From Bacteroidaceae bacterium (GTDB lineage Bacteria; Bacteroidota; Bacteroidia; Bacteroidales; Bacteroidaceae): DNA of 64,000 nucleotides. Numbering within the stretch: position 1 is the stretch's first letter; the number at the start of each line of letters is the position of its first letter. This document shows, piece by piece, positions 57,547 through 64,000 of this stretch. A program made the translations under genes and the position numbers. The notes below the pieces were generated by a model that had not been told where the DNA came from, searched no databases, and saw only the letters and a program-made list of their open reading frames with translations. Location of the stretch: positions 62,001-126,000 of the forward strand of contig JAFZKA010000043.1 in NCBI GenBank assembly GCA_017551925.1, in the 5' to 3' direction.

Positions 57547-58200
57547 ATGGACGACCACCTGTATCGTTACCAGCGACTGATTGCCAACAGGATTAACAGG
57601 CACGAGATAGCCAATTATTTCTTGTTGGACTGGAGAAGATTGACGGACGGTTTCAAGACGGAACGTTTGCATTGTTTTATTTTCTGTATCAATGACCGCA
57701 ACAGACAGATTGCGGCGATAAATGGTTGCCTGTTTACGTACAGGCTTTATCTGATGGCCACGGATTACAAGTATTACCTGGCATTCTGGGACCACGGTTG
57801 CCCTTTCAGGGATTATTGTGATGTGCTGATCAAGACTCTTGAGAAGGCTGATAACTATACAGTGACAAGTGACGGTCCCACCCCTGCACTGAAGGAGAAT
57901 AAAAGGAGGAGCACTATTCTGGATACTGAGCAGGCGCAGAAGCTGCTGGGACGATTGCCTAATGAACTGTATTGCGCTGGCAAATGGGCTGAGTGCGTAA
58001 CAAAGGCATTCAAAAGCCAGGTGGCATACGTGGTGGGCAAGCTGCTTGGGATAAACGGACGGGAGAAATGGATTGGCTTTGAAGACTTATGGGGTGTTGC
58101 TGGGCTTGGGAAAGCGTTCTATGCACTTAACGGGAGGCCGCTGGACAAGATGATATTGTCGGTCTATCCGGAATATAACGACATCCTTTACAAAGTTTAA
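57547..58200 (+). CDS. Hypothetical protein of the mobile element
   Basis: 217 aa, no recognised family. No signal peptide or membrane segment. It is rich in Tyr, Arg and Cys, with a compact N-terminal part (ANYFLLDWRRLTDGF, RLHCFIFCINDRNRQIAAI) and a C-terminal part with WIGFEDLWGVAGLGKAF. An upstream in-frame TTG at 57538 is a poorer start. It ends 17 bp before a terminator built from the iteron array. A role in replication or regulation of the element is possible by position only. Confidence 0.6.
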   Translation: MDDHLYRYQRLIANRINRHEIANYFLLDWRRLTDGFKTERLHCFIFCINDRNRQIAAINGCLFTYRLYLMATDYKYYLAFWDHGCPFRDYCDVLIKTLEKADNYTVTSDGPTPALKENKRRSTILDTEQAQKLLGRLPNELYCAGKWAECVTKAFKSQVAYVVGKLLGINGREKWIGFEDLWGVAGLGKAFYALNGRPLDKMILSVYPEYNDILYKV

Positions 58201-58210
58201 CATAGGAATG

Positions 58211-58420
58211 ATGGTATGCCGATGGTATCCTGATGGGATGCCATCGGCTTTTTTATGGTATGTCAATGGTATGCTGATGGTATGTCAATGGTATTTCAAT
58301 GGTATACTAATGGTATGCCAGCGAAATACCATAAATACCATTGGTTCTGAAAATGTGCCCTACAGCATATCTGTGACGGGGTTACTATGGTATGTCACTT
58401 TGAATCCGCTGAGATACCAT
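58211..58420. repeat. 11-bp-period iteron array (candidate replication origin)
   Basis: Units of ATGGTATGYCA follow at an exact 11-bp step: 58211, 58222, 58233, then after an 11-bp gap 58255, 58266, 58277, 58288, 58299 and 58310. Outlying copies: ATACCAT (inverted) at 58326, 58335 and 58414, and ATGGTATGTCA at 58386. The step equals about one helical turn, so a protein would bind along one face. It lies directly upstream of DUF3853 and the primase-like genes. The open frame through the array is a by-product of the repeats. Confidence 0.8.
58218..58254 (+). terminator. Intrinsic terminator formed within the iterons
   Basis: GCCGATGG (58218-58225) pairs with CCATCGGC (58241-58248), inner pairs extend it, and six T follow. 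It ends the hypothetical gene at 58200. Confidence 0.8.
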
Positions 58421-58524
58421 AATCCATTAAAATCCATTGTCCACTTTTGTGCCGTGACAACGAAACGAGGCCTTAAAGTTGTTTGCGAGTGAAAAAATGA
58501 AGTTTAATCTATTCAATTCTGATT

Positions 58525-58839
58525 ATGGAAATTGAGAATGACAGAGTTCTGGCCACCCTTACTGTGGGTGAATACAAGGAGGTGATTGGCCAGGTGATGG
58601 ATAAGAGGCTGAAGAAAAAGGAGGAAGAGCATGAGTACGGATTCGGCCTGGAGTGCATAGAGAAACGTTACCATGTTACCAAGGGAACGGCACAGACCTA
58701 TAAGAATACGTTCCTGAAGCAGGCTATAATGCAGCATGGCCGTAAGATTAGAGTTGACTTGACTCTTGCCGATAAGTTGTATGCGCACAGGAATGATGTT
58801 GATCCTGATGCAGTGTTGGGTGATGGTTCTTTCAAATGA
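58525..58839 (+). CDS. DUF3853-like small DNA-binding protein
   Basis: 104 aa. LTVGEYKEVIGQVM at the start, a central YGFGLECIEKRYHVTKGTA helix-turn-helix-like part, and HGRKIRVDLTLADKL at the end: the pattern of DUF3853 proteins that precede primase genes on Bacteroides elements. It may bind the iteron array just upstream as an initiator or excisionase-type factor. Separated by 32 bp from the primase-like gene. Confidence 0.75.
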   Translation: MEIENDRVLATLTVGEYKEVIGQVMDKRLKKKEEEHEYGFGLECIEKRYHVTKGTAQTYKNTFLKQAIMQHGRKIRVDLTLADKLYAHRNDVDPDAVLGDGSFK

Positions 58840-58871
58840 GCAAGGTATGTTCTACAATAAGCTTTTGAACT

Positions 58872-59447
58872 ATGGAAGAGTATAAAGAGCCTAAAAAACG
58901 TGAGTTCTGGAAGCCGGAACCCAAGACGTTTTCTTTCTTAAGGAAGGGTGTGTGGAATGTTGAGCCTTGTGGCGTGATGGATCCTTACTCGGCATATACG
59001 TATATAAGGGATGGCGTTTCACGGCCCCAGACGGAACGGCTGAGGAATATTTTTGACCCTGATGCATTCAAGAAATACAAGCGCAGCCAATTTGAAACGG
59101 TAGTATTTAGCGGTGTGTATGACAAGAAGTGTGATGAGGGGCTGAAGAAGCCTTCCGGCTATGTGTGCTTTGATTTTGACCATGTGGATGTGAAAGCTAC
59201 GCGGGAGCTGCTGATGAGCCTTGAGATGTTTGAGACGGTGCTGATGTTCAAGAGCCCATCCGGACACGGCGTGAAATGGGTGGTGAACAACAAGACGCTG
59301 TTCCATCACAAGGCATTCTATGTGGCGGTGTATAACTACCTGAAGGAGAATTACCATCTGGTGGCTGATCTGGATGCGGCTGACCTTTCGCATGGATGCC
59401 TGCTGCCGTGGGACCCGGATGTGTATATAAACCCCAACTACATGTAG
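58872..59447 (+). CDS. VirE-N/BT4734-type primase-like protein
   Basis: 191 aa. Signature segments VCFDFDHVD (Asp pair), SPSGHGVKWV and SHGCLLPWDPDVYINP mark the BT4734/VirE N-terminal domain, related to archaeo-eukaryotic primases. Acidic metal residues and the GHGVKW loop are kept. The protein ends where longer family members continue; the following gene (4 bp on) supplies the PriCT_2 and helicase-like parts. It probably primes replication of the element. Confidence 0.85.
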   Translation: MEEYKEPKKREFWKPEPKTFSFLRKGVWNVEPCGVMDPYSAYTYIRDGVSRPQTERLRNIFDPDAFKKYKRSQFETVVFSGVYDKKCDEGLKKPSGYVCFDFDHVDVKATRELLMSLEMFETVLMFKSPSGHGVKWVVNNKTLFHHKAFYVAVYNYLKENYHLVADLDAADLSHGCLLPWDPDVYINPNYM

Positions 59448-59451
59448 AGGG

Positions 59452-61329
59452 ATGTCAGCTGAGGATTTTGATGTTGAATTGTGGCTTAAGGCGGGCCGTG
59501 ACGATAAGGAAGAGTCACGGCCTGCAGAGGCCGCCACGTTCACGCCCAGCGCAGAGCTTACAGATGACATTGAGACGGTGGTACGCAGGATTGAGGCAAG
59601 GGCTATAGACCTTACGGCCACCTACGGTGACTGGCGGGATATGGGGTTTGCACTGGCGGACGGTCTGGGTGAAAGCGGACGGGACTATTTCCTGCGGATA
59701 AGCAGGTTCTACCCCAAGTACAATGAGACCGATGCAAATAAGCAGTACAACCGATGTCTGAGGGGCAAGAGAAAAGGGATTACGATAAAGACTTTCTTCC
59801 AGAAAGCCAAGGATGCAGGGATTGATATCAGAACAAGAACATTTATGAGCAATAAGATGCAGCCGGTACAGACGGAGCCTGAGAGCAAGAAAAAAGATAA
59901 AGTGAAGATTGCCAGATTGCCAACTTTGCCAGCCTTGCCAGACGGGGAAAACGGCGGGATTGCCAAAAACGAGGGGTTGGCAAACCTGGCAATCTTGGCA
60001 AAGTGTGACGGACTGCCTACGTTCTCGGACAGGATCCAGGAGGAGTTGCCTGATTTCCTGAGGATGGTGGCCAGCCATGGGGATTCATATCAGGAGAAGG
60101 ATGTGCTGGTGCTGGGGACAATCGCTACGGTATCGGCCTGTTTGCCTAACGTGAGCGGGCTTTACGATGGTGTTGAGGTGTATCCGAACCTGTTCCTGTT
60201 CATCACGGCAAGGGCAAGCAGCGGCAAGGGACGGTTGAATTTGTGCAGACTGCTTGTGGAGAGCATCCATGAACAGCTTTTTGAGGTATATAAGATGGAG
60301 CGTGAGGAGTATGAGATGAAGAGAAAGGAGTATGAGCAGAGCAAGACTCCGGGCATACCAAGGCCCAACCCTCCGGTAAAGAACATGCTGTTTATCCCGG
60401 CCAACAGCAGTGCCACATCGGTCTATCAGATCCTGGGAGAAAGTAATGAACGGGGCCTGATATTCGAGACTGAGGGTGATACGCTTGCTTACTCTTTTGC
60501 CAGCGACTTTGGAAACTTCAGCGACGGGTTCAGGAAGGCGTTCCACCACGAGCCTATAAGCTACCATCGGCGCAAGGATGATGAGCATGTGGACATAAAG
60601 CACCCGCAGTTGAGCACGGTTCTGAGTGGCACGCCTGAGCAGCTGCGGAGCCTGGTGAGGGATGCGGAGAACGGGCTATTCAGTAGATTCATCTACTACA
60701 GGCTGAACACCGGACTGACGTGGAAGAATGTGTTTGCCACCCCTACGGGACGCAGCCTTAACGTGGAGTTTGAGGAGCTGGGCCAGACATTTGCGGGATT
60801 CCATAAGAGTCTGCAGGAAGCGCCTTACCTGAGGTTCTGCCTGAGAGCAGGACAGATAATAAGGTTCAATGACTATTTTGAGCGGCTGCAGAACAGGCTT
60901 TACAGCCAGTATGGGGATGATATCATAGCCAGCGTGCGGCGAATGGGTCTTATATTCTACCGCATAGCCATGATTCTGAGTACTCTGCGGCTGATGGAGA
61001 CCGGTGACTTTTATACTAACATGGTGTGCAGCGACCAGGACTTCAGTAGTACGATGAACATTGTGGATGCCATAATACAACATACGGTGGATGTGTATGT
61101 GGAGGTGTGCAGCACTGCGGAACCGATGGCACAGGACAAGAACCTGGCAAGGCAGAAGTTCTACGAGGCGTTGCCGGAGCGTTTTGAGCGCAGTGGATAC
61201 TTGGCGGTTGCCGCAAGCCTGGGAATGCCCACAAGAACCGCTGACAGATATATAAACCAGTTGTGCCAGAACGGAGCACTGGAGCGTCCGTGCTACGGCG
61301 TGTATGCAAAGCCCACACAGACGGAATAA
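59452..61329 (+). CDS. PriCT_2 plus DUF3987 replication protein (helicase-like)
   Basis: 625 aa. Residues about 45-130 are a primase C-terminal (PriCT_2) domain (YGDWRDMGFALADGLGE, ITIKTFFQKAKDAGI). Residues about 200-600 are DUF3987 with a P-loop-like ARASSGKGRL at about 260, and GLIFETEGDTL as a Walker-B-like strand. A low-complexity linker of repeated LPTLPALP and LANLAIL lies near 165-190. Paired with the VirE-N protein it makes a split primase-helicase. Confidence 0.85.
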   Translation: MSAEDFDVELWLKAGRDDKEESRPAEAATFTPSAELTDDIETVVRRIEARAIDLTATYGDWRDMGFALADGLGESGRDYFLRISRFYPKYNETDANKQYNRCLRGKRKGITIKTFFQKAKDAGIDIRTRTFMSNKMQPVQTEPESKKKDKVKIARLPTLPALPDGENGGIAKNEGLANLAILAKCDGLPTFSDRIQEELPDFLRMVASHGDSYQEKDVLVLGTIATVSACLPNVSGLYDGVEVYPNLFLFITARASSGKGRLNLCRLLVESIHEQLFEVYKMEREEYEMKRKEYEQSKTPGIPRPNPPVKNMLFIPANSSATSVYQILGESNERGLIFETEGDTLAYSFASDFGNFSDGFRKAFHHEPISYHRRKDDEHVDIKHPQLSTVLSGTPEQLRSLVRDAENGLFSRFIYYRLNTGLTWKNVFATPTGRSLNVEFEELGQTFAGFHKSLQEAPYLRFCLRAGQIIRFNDYFERLQNRLYSQYGDDIIASVRRMGLIFYRIAMILSTLRLMETGDFYTNMVCSDQDFSSTMNIVDAIIQHTVDVYVEVCSTAEPMAQDKNLARQKFYEALPERFERSGYLAVAASLGMPTRTADRYINQLCQNGALERPCYGVYAKPTQTE

Positions 61330-61392
61330 CCTATGTGAATGAGAGATTATCAGATTATTATGCAGTTGAGCGATTGTTACGAAATAAAGATG

Positions 61393-61667
61393 TACTTTTG
61401 TAATGCTCTTGGGCCAGCGGGCCCTATAGGGAGCTTATTTGAAGTATTCTGCTTTAGTTTCGCTGAGTTCTTAAAAAATTCGACAACAACTAAGAAGCCA
61501 TCTGTGAGACCAAGGCCGAATGCCTGTGAAAGGTGTATATGTGACCCCAAAAGGGTTTACAATATTCCCTTCCGCATGGCATCGGTCTATATGGTTAGAT
61601 GGCTGAAGGTTAGTCGAATTTCCGTAAGAACTCTATTCCCTATAGCCGCTGTCATGCGGTTTTTTTG
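61393..61667 (+). ncRNA. Candidate small RNA with own promoter and terminator
   Basis: In a 690-bp stretch without a convincing gene, TACTTTTG at 61393-61400 is a perfect -7 box and CCGC-TGTCAT-GCGG plus seven T at 61646-61667 is an intrinsic terminator. The 260-nt interval contains palindromes (CCCTATAGGG at 61422, GGGCCAGCGGGCCC) and the TTAAAAAATTCGAC motif. A 129-codon frame (61339-61728) crosses the terminator and looks non-coding. From 61670 to 61930 I see only CCGGTGACCGG and GATAG-type palindromes. Confidence 0.4.
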
Positions 61668-61959
61668 TACCGCTTGGTCAATACCGCATAAAAGACGGTT
61701 TTTCAGCTGGTTAACAATTGAACTATAAAGCAGATACCACCCTTATTCCCCACGATTTACGACCTGTTAAATCCGCTACTGCAGCCAGACAATTGTGTGC
61801 CCGGCTTGGATAACCTTTGAACGATAGCGGAGCACAAAAACCGGTGACCGGACTATCGGCTGTGGGCTGGCCCATTGTGACGATAGATTTAATTGATTAT
61901 AAAAACGGTGTGTCTTGGAGTGACGGCGGGTGGATATTTGTTTTAATAAAAAACTAAAA

Positions 61960-62005
61960 ATATTCCGCCGCGAACAATGTTTTTTGTATCTTCGTGGCGG
62001 AATAT
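61960..62005 (+). promoter_or_regulatory. ATPase promoter inside a 15-bp dyad
   Basis: ATATTCCGCCGCGAA (61960-61974) and TTCGTGGCGGAATAT (61991-62005) are inverted copies with one mismatch. The -7 box TATCTTCG (61987-61994) overlaps the right arm. Binding of a dimer would block the promoter, so autoregulation is likely. Confidence 0.6.
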
Positions 62006-62016
62006 TTATTTTAATT

Positions 62017-63468
62017 ATGAGATCACTTATTGTTGCAAGAGAAAAAGAGCAGGCAATGCTTGGAAGGCTTATGGAAGAGCCTACAGCGCAGTTTCTGGCT
62101 GTATATGGCAGACGTAGAATAGGAAAAACTTTCCTTATCCGTGAATATTTTGATGACAATTTTGCATTCAGGCACACTGCTGTTTCTCCACTGGAATTTC
62201 AGGATAAGGATGAGACATTGTTATACAAGATCCAGCTTGAGGAATTTGCCCATTCTCTTGAGAAATACGGGGCCAAAATTGAAGGTCCTTTGGTAAACTG
62301 GTTCGATGCTTTCCATAAACTGGAAGACTTGCTGGACCGCAAGCGGACTAAGAAGAAGATGGTTGTATTTATTGATGAGATGCCTTGGCTTGACACCGCC
62401 AAATCCGGTTTCATGTCTGCTTTTGAACACTTCTGGAACGACTGGGGCTGTGCAAAACATAATCTTCTGCTTATAGCTTGCGGCAGCGCTTCAACATGGA
62501 TGCTTGATAAACTGATAAACAACAAAGGAGGTCTTTATGGCCGTACAAACAGGGAAATGCACATGCATCCGTTTACCCTGAATGAGACCGAACGCTATTT
62601 CAAGTCCAGGAATATTGCTATGGACAGATATGATATTGTACAGACTTATATGATTATGGGAGGTGTGGCTTACTATATGTCATTCTTTGAACCAGGCAAA
62701 TCTCTGTCGCAAAATATTGATGAAGTCTTTTTTAGCGAAGGCGGTTTCCTTTTGTCAGAATATGAGCGACTCTTTACCTCTCTCTTTGCAGACAATGGCA
62801 ATTACAAAAAAATAGTAGAAACTCTGGCCGGACTCCGCTACGGCGCGACCAGAGAGCAGATTTCAAATGATACCGGAATATCCGCTGGAGGCAACCTTAG
62901 TGATATGCTCAAGGCTCTTGTCAAGAGCGACCTTGTGACGACATATTACAATTTTGGCGAAACCAAACGTAATCTCTACTATAAACTCACGGATATGTTC
63001 TGCCTGTTTTATCTGGGTTTTGTGAGCAAGAACCCGACTAACAATCCTCATTTCTGGCAGGACAACCAGACATCGCCCAAACTGAACCGATGGCGCGGAA
63101 TAGCATTTGAGGATGTCTGTTTTGTGCATCAGGAGGAAATACGTGCTGCATTAGGTATTTCGGGGGTACAAGCCGAGATTTACCCTTGGAGATCCACTCC
63201 CGACGGTGAAGTGCCAGGTGCTCAGATTGACATGCTTATTGACCGTGCTGACAGGGTAATGAACCTTTGTGAAATGAAGTTTACCCAAGGCGACTTTACC
63301 ATAGACAAAGACTATGATGAAAAGTTACGGAACAAGATAACTGCGCTTTTGGCTGCAACAAGGAATAAAAAGAATATCCATCCCACTCTGGTAACTACAT
63401 ACGGTCTAAAAGTGAACATGTACAGCAACCGTATTCAGCGTGTTGTCACGATGGATGACCTTTTCTAA
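62017..63468 (+). CDS. AAA ATPase with DUF234/PD-(D/E)XK-like C-terminus
   Basis: 483 aa. Walker A GRRRIGKTFLI (about 30), Walker B KMVVFIDEMPW (about 120), sensor region IACGSAS, then a winged helix (REQISNDTGISAGGN) and a C-terminal nuclease-like segment GAQIDMLIDRADRV followed by LCEMKFT. This ATPase group is abundant and often multicopy in Bacteroidetes; its role is unclear (a genome-defence or DNA-transaction role is suspected). The ATG at 62017 follows the -7 box by 22 bp. Confidence 0.85.
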   Translation: MRSLIVAREKEQAMLGRLMEEPTAQFLAVYGRRRIGKTFLIREYFDDNFAFRHTAVSPLEFQDKDETLLYKIQLEEFAHSLEKYGAKIEGPLVNWFDAFHKLEDLLDRKRTKKKMVVFIDEMPWLDTAKSGFMSAFEHFWNDWGCAKHNLLLIACGSASTWMLDKLINNKGGLYGRTNREMHMHPFTLNETERYFKSRNIAMDRYDIVQTYMIMGGVAYYMSFFEPGKSLSQNIDEVFFSEGGFLLSEYERLFTSLFADNGNYKKIVETLAGLRYGATREQISNDTGISAGGNLSDMLKALVKSDLVTTYYNFGETKRNLYYKLTDMFCLFYLGFVSKNPTNNPHFWQDNQTSPKLNRWRGIAFEDVCFVHQEEIRAALGISGVQAEIYPWRSTPDGEVPGAQIDMLIDRADRVMNLCEMKFTQGDFTIDKDYDEKLRNKITALLAATRNKKNIHPTLVTTYGLKVNMYSNRIQRVVTMDDLF

Positions 63469-63503
63469 CCTTTATTTTCTGTTGGCAAATATTTGCGGGC
63501 GTT

Positions 63504-64000
63504 ATGAGTGAACAGAAGACTGTTGGGAAGATGCTCAGGTTGCTGAGGCTTCTTGTATTCAATGTAAGTAAACCGATTGCGGTGGTTGCCCAGAGGTCTG
63601 ATATGAGTATCAGGACGGTTTACAGGTATCTGGAGACTTTCAAGAGTGCGGGAATGACTGTGACGCGGCGGTACGGCACTGTTTATACCGTGGAACTGGG
63701 TGTGCTGGAGGATCCTGACGAAGCAGGCAAGCCCAATAACGAGGCGCTTAAGAAGCTTGAGAAAGGCATCATACTGCAGAAACCGTGTCAAGACCTGAAG
63801 ATGCCCAGGGATACATACCAGGTGCTGGAGCAGATGGATGAGGAGAAGATACTGGATGATGCTCCTTACTTGAAACGTGCGGTGGCCAATGTGTCACTGC
63901 TACAGAATGCGGTGGAGATGGGCCGTAAGGTGAAAGTTACATACGATTCAAATCGCTGGGGCAAACGTATGACAAGGCTGATAGAGCCCTACGATTTCTT
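63504..64000 (+). CDS. WYL-domain transcriptional regulator, 3' end cut by window edge
   Basis: The first 165 codons are visible. Residues 1-60 form a helix-turn-helix (LRLLVFNVSKPIAVVA, SDMSIRTVYRYLETF), and from about 145 the WYL domain begins (VKVTYDSNRWGKRMTRLIEPYDF). WYL proteins sense nucleic acids or nucleotides and often control defence or mobile modules. It follows the ATPase by 35 bp. Whether it opens a defence locus cannot be judged here. Confidence 0.8.
   Translation, partial: MSEQKTVGKMLRLLRLLVFNVSKPIAVVAQRSDMSIRTVYRYLETFKSAGMTVTRRYGTVYTVELGVLEDPDEAGKPNNEALKKLEKGIILQKPCQDLKMPRDTYQVLEQMDEEKILDDAPYLKRAVANVSLLQNAVEMGRKVKVTYDSNRWGKRMTRLIEPYDF

Larger units (their letters stand above)
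55200..64000. mobile_element. Integrative element (left part; right end outside window)
   Basis: Inserted just downstream of the trp operon. It holds a tyrosine recombinase at the left edge, a Bacteroidetes-type replication set (DUF3853, VirE-N primase-like, PriCT_2/DUF3987), an iteron array, an AAA ATPase and a WYL regulator. Codon use (more CAG, AAG, GCG, CGG) differs from the trp genes. No relaxase or transfer genes are seen in this part. The exact left end is not resolved; the palindromic region 55199-55345 is the best candidate attachment area. Whether the ATPase and WYL gene belong to it is uncertain. Confidence 0.7.

Noticed and set aside
58211..58320. CRISPR array
   Set aside because: Repeats are 11 bp with no spacers and no cas genes; they are iterons.
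58208..58492. 95-codon open frame rich in MVCQWYFNG-type repeats
   Set aside because: It is the translation of the 11-bp iterons, contains the terminator of the preceding gene and has no independent coding signal.
61339..61728. 129-codon open frame after the DUF3987 gene
   Set aside because: It crosses a strong terminator and the -7 box lies inside it; composition looks non-coding. Listed instead as a possible RNA gene with low confidence.

Overview
The window reads as the chromosome of a gut-type Bacteroidales bacterium, probably Bacteroidaceae or Prevotellaceae. The grounds are: many promoters with the Bacteroidetes -7 box TAnnTTTG or TAnnTTCG and weak ribosome binding sites; numerous lipoproteins; TonB-dependent receptors with carboxypeptidase-regulatory-like N-termini; a BspA-type leucine-rich repeat lipoprotein; a trpBEGDCFA operon; and a Bacteroidetes-style island with VirE-N, PriCT_2 and DUF3987 replication proteins. 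No rRNA, tRNA or CRISPR array was recognised.

Region 1 (1-15.4 kb, all minus strand) is the most unusual part. A TonB-dependent receptor is followed by a DUF4876-type lipoprotein with an acidic surface-export signal, a terminator-like hairpin, a DUF6850-like outer-membrane barrel, four tandem paralogous lipoproteins and a papain-like (C1) cysteine protease. Each of the four paralogs combines a gingipain/caspase-fold (C25-like) His-Cys domain with a HEAT-repeat C-terminus. The C1 protease carries an EF-hand loop between its catalytic His and Asn and runs off the window edge. The set looks like one envelope-associated proteolysis and uptake system that I cannot match to a described one.

Region 2 (15.6-28.9 kb) is housekeeping: cysteine desulfidase, nth, pheS, murB, a metallo-beta-lactamase-fold hydrolase, aspS, a lipocalin-like lipoprotein, a large AsmA-like protein, a peptide deformylase that carries a lipoprotein signal peptide, a palindromic interspersed repeat, and a Na/Pi cotransporter.

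Region 3 (28.9-48.3 kb) opens with an FMN riboswitch directly in front of a large TonB-dependent receptor, a candidate outer-membrane flavin transporter. It continues with an EamA permease, a lipoprotein nicotinamidase next to pncB (NAD salvage), a Nif3-like protein, a coiled-coil zinc-ribbon protein, an HsdR_N-like protein, holA, an XRE regulator behind a cluster of seven ACAAATGT sites, a BspA-like lipoprotein, pyrK-pyrD, trmD, and ligA-dapA-M23 peptidase-HAD phosphatase. A second, inverted copy of the palindromic repeat follows.

Region 4 (48.5-55.2 kb) is the trp operon. It has a perfect -7 promoter, an 18-residue leader peptide with three consecutive Trp codons, competing antiterminator and terminator hairpins, then trpB-E-G-D-C-F-A with overlapping or closely spaced genes.

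Region 5 (about 55.2 kb to the window end) is an integrative mobile element inserted downstream of trpA. It contains a tyrosine recombinase behind an operator-like repeat, an unknown protein, an 11-bp-period iteron array (candidate replication origin), DUF3853, a primase-like protein and a PriCT_2/DUF3987 protein, a possible small RNA with its own promoter and terminator, an AAA ATPase with a DUF234/PD-(D/E)XK-like tail, and the start of a WYL-domain regulator. Its right end lies outside the window.
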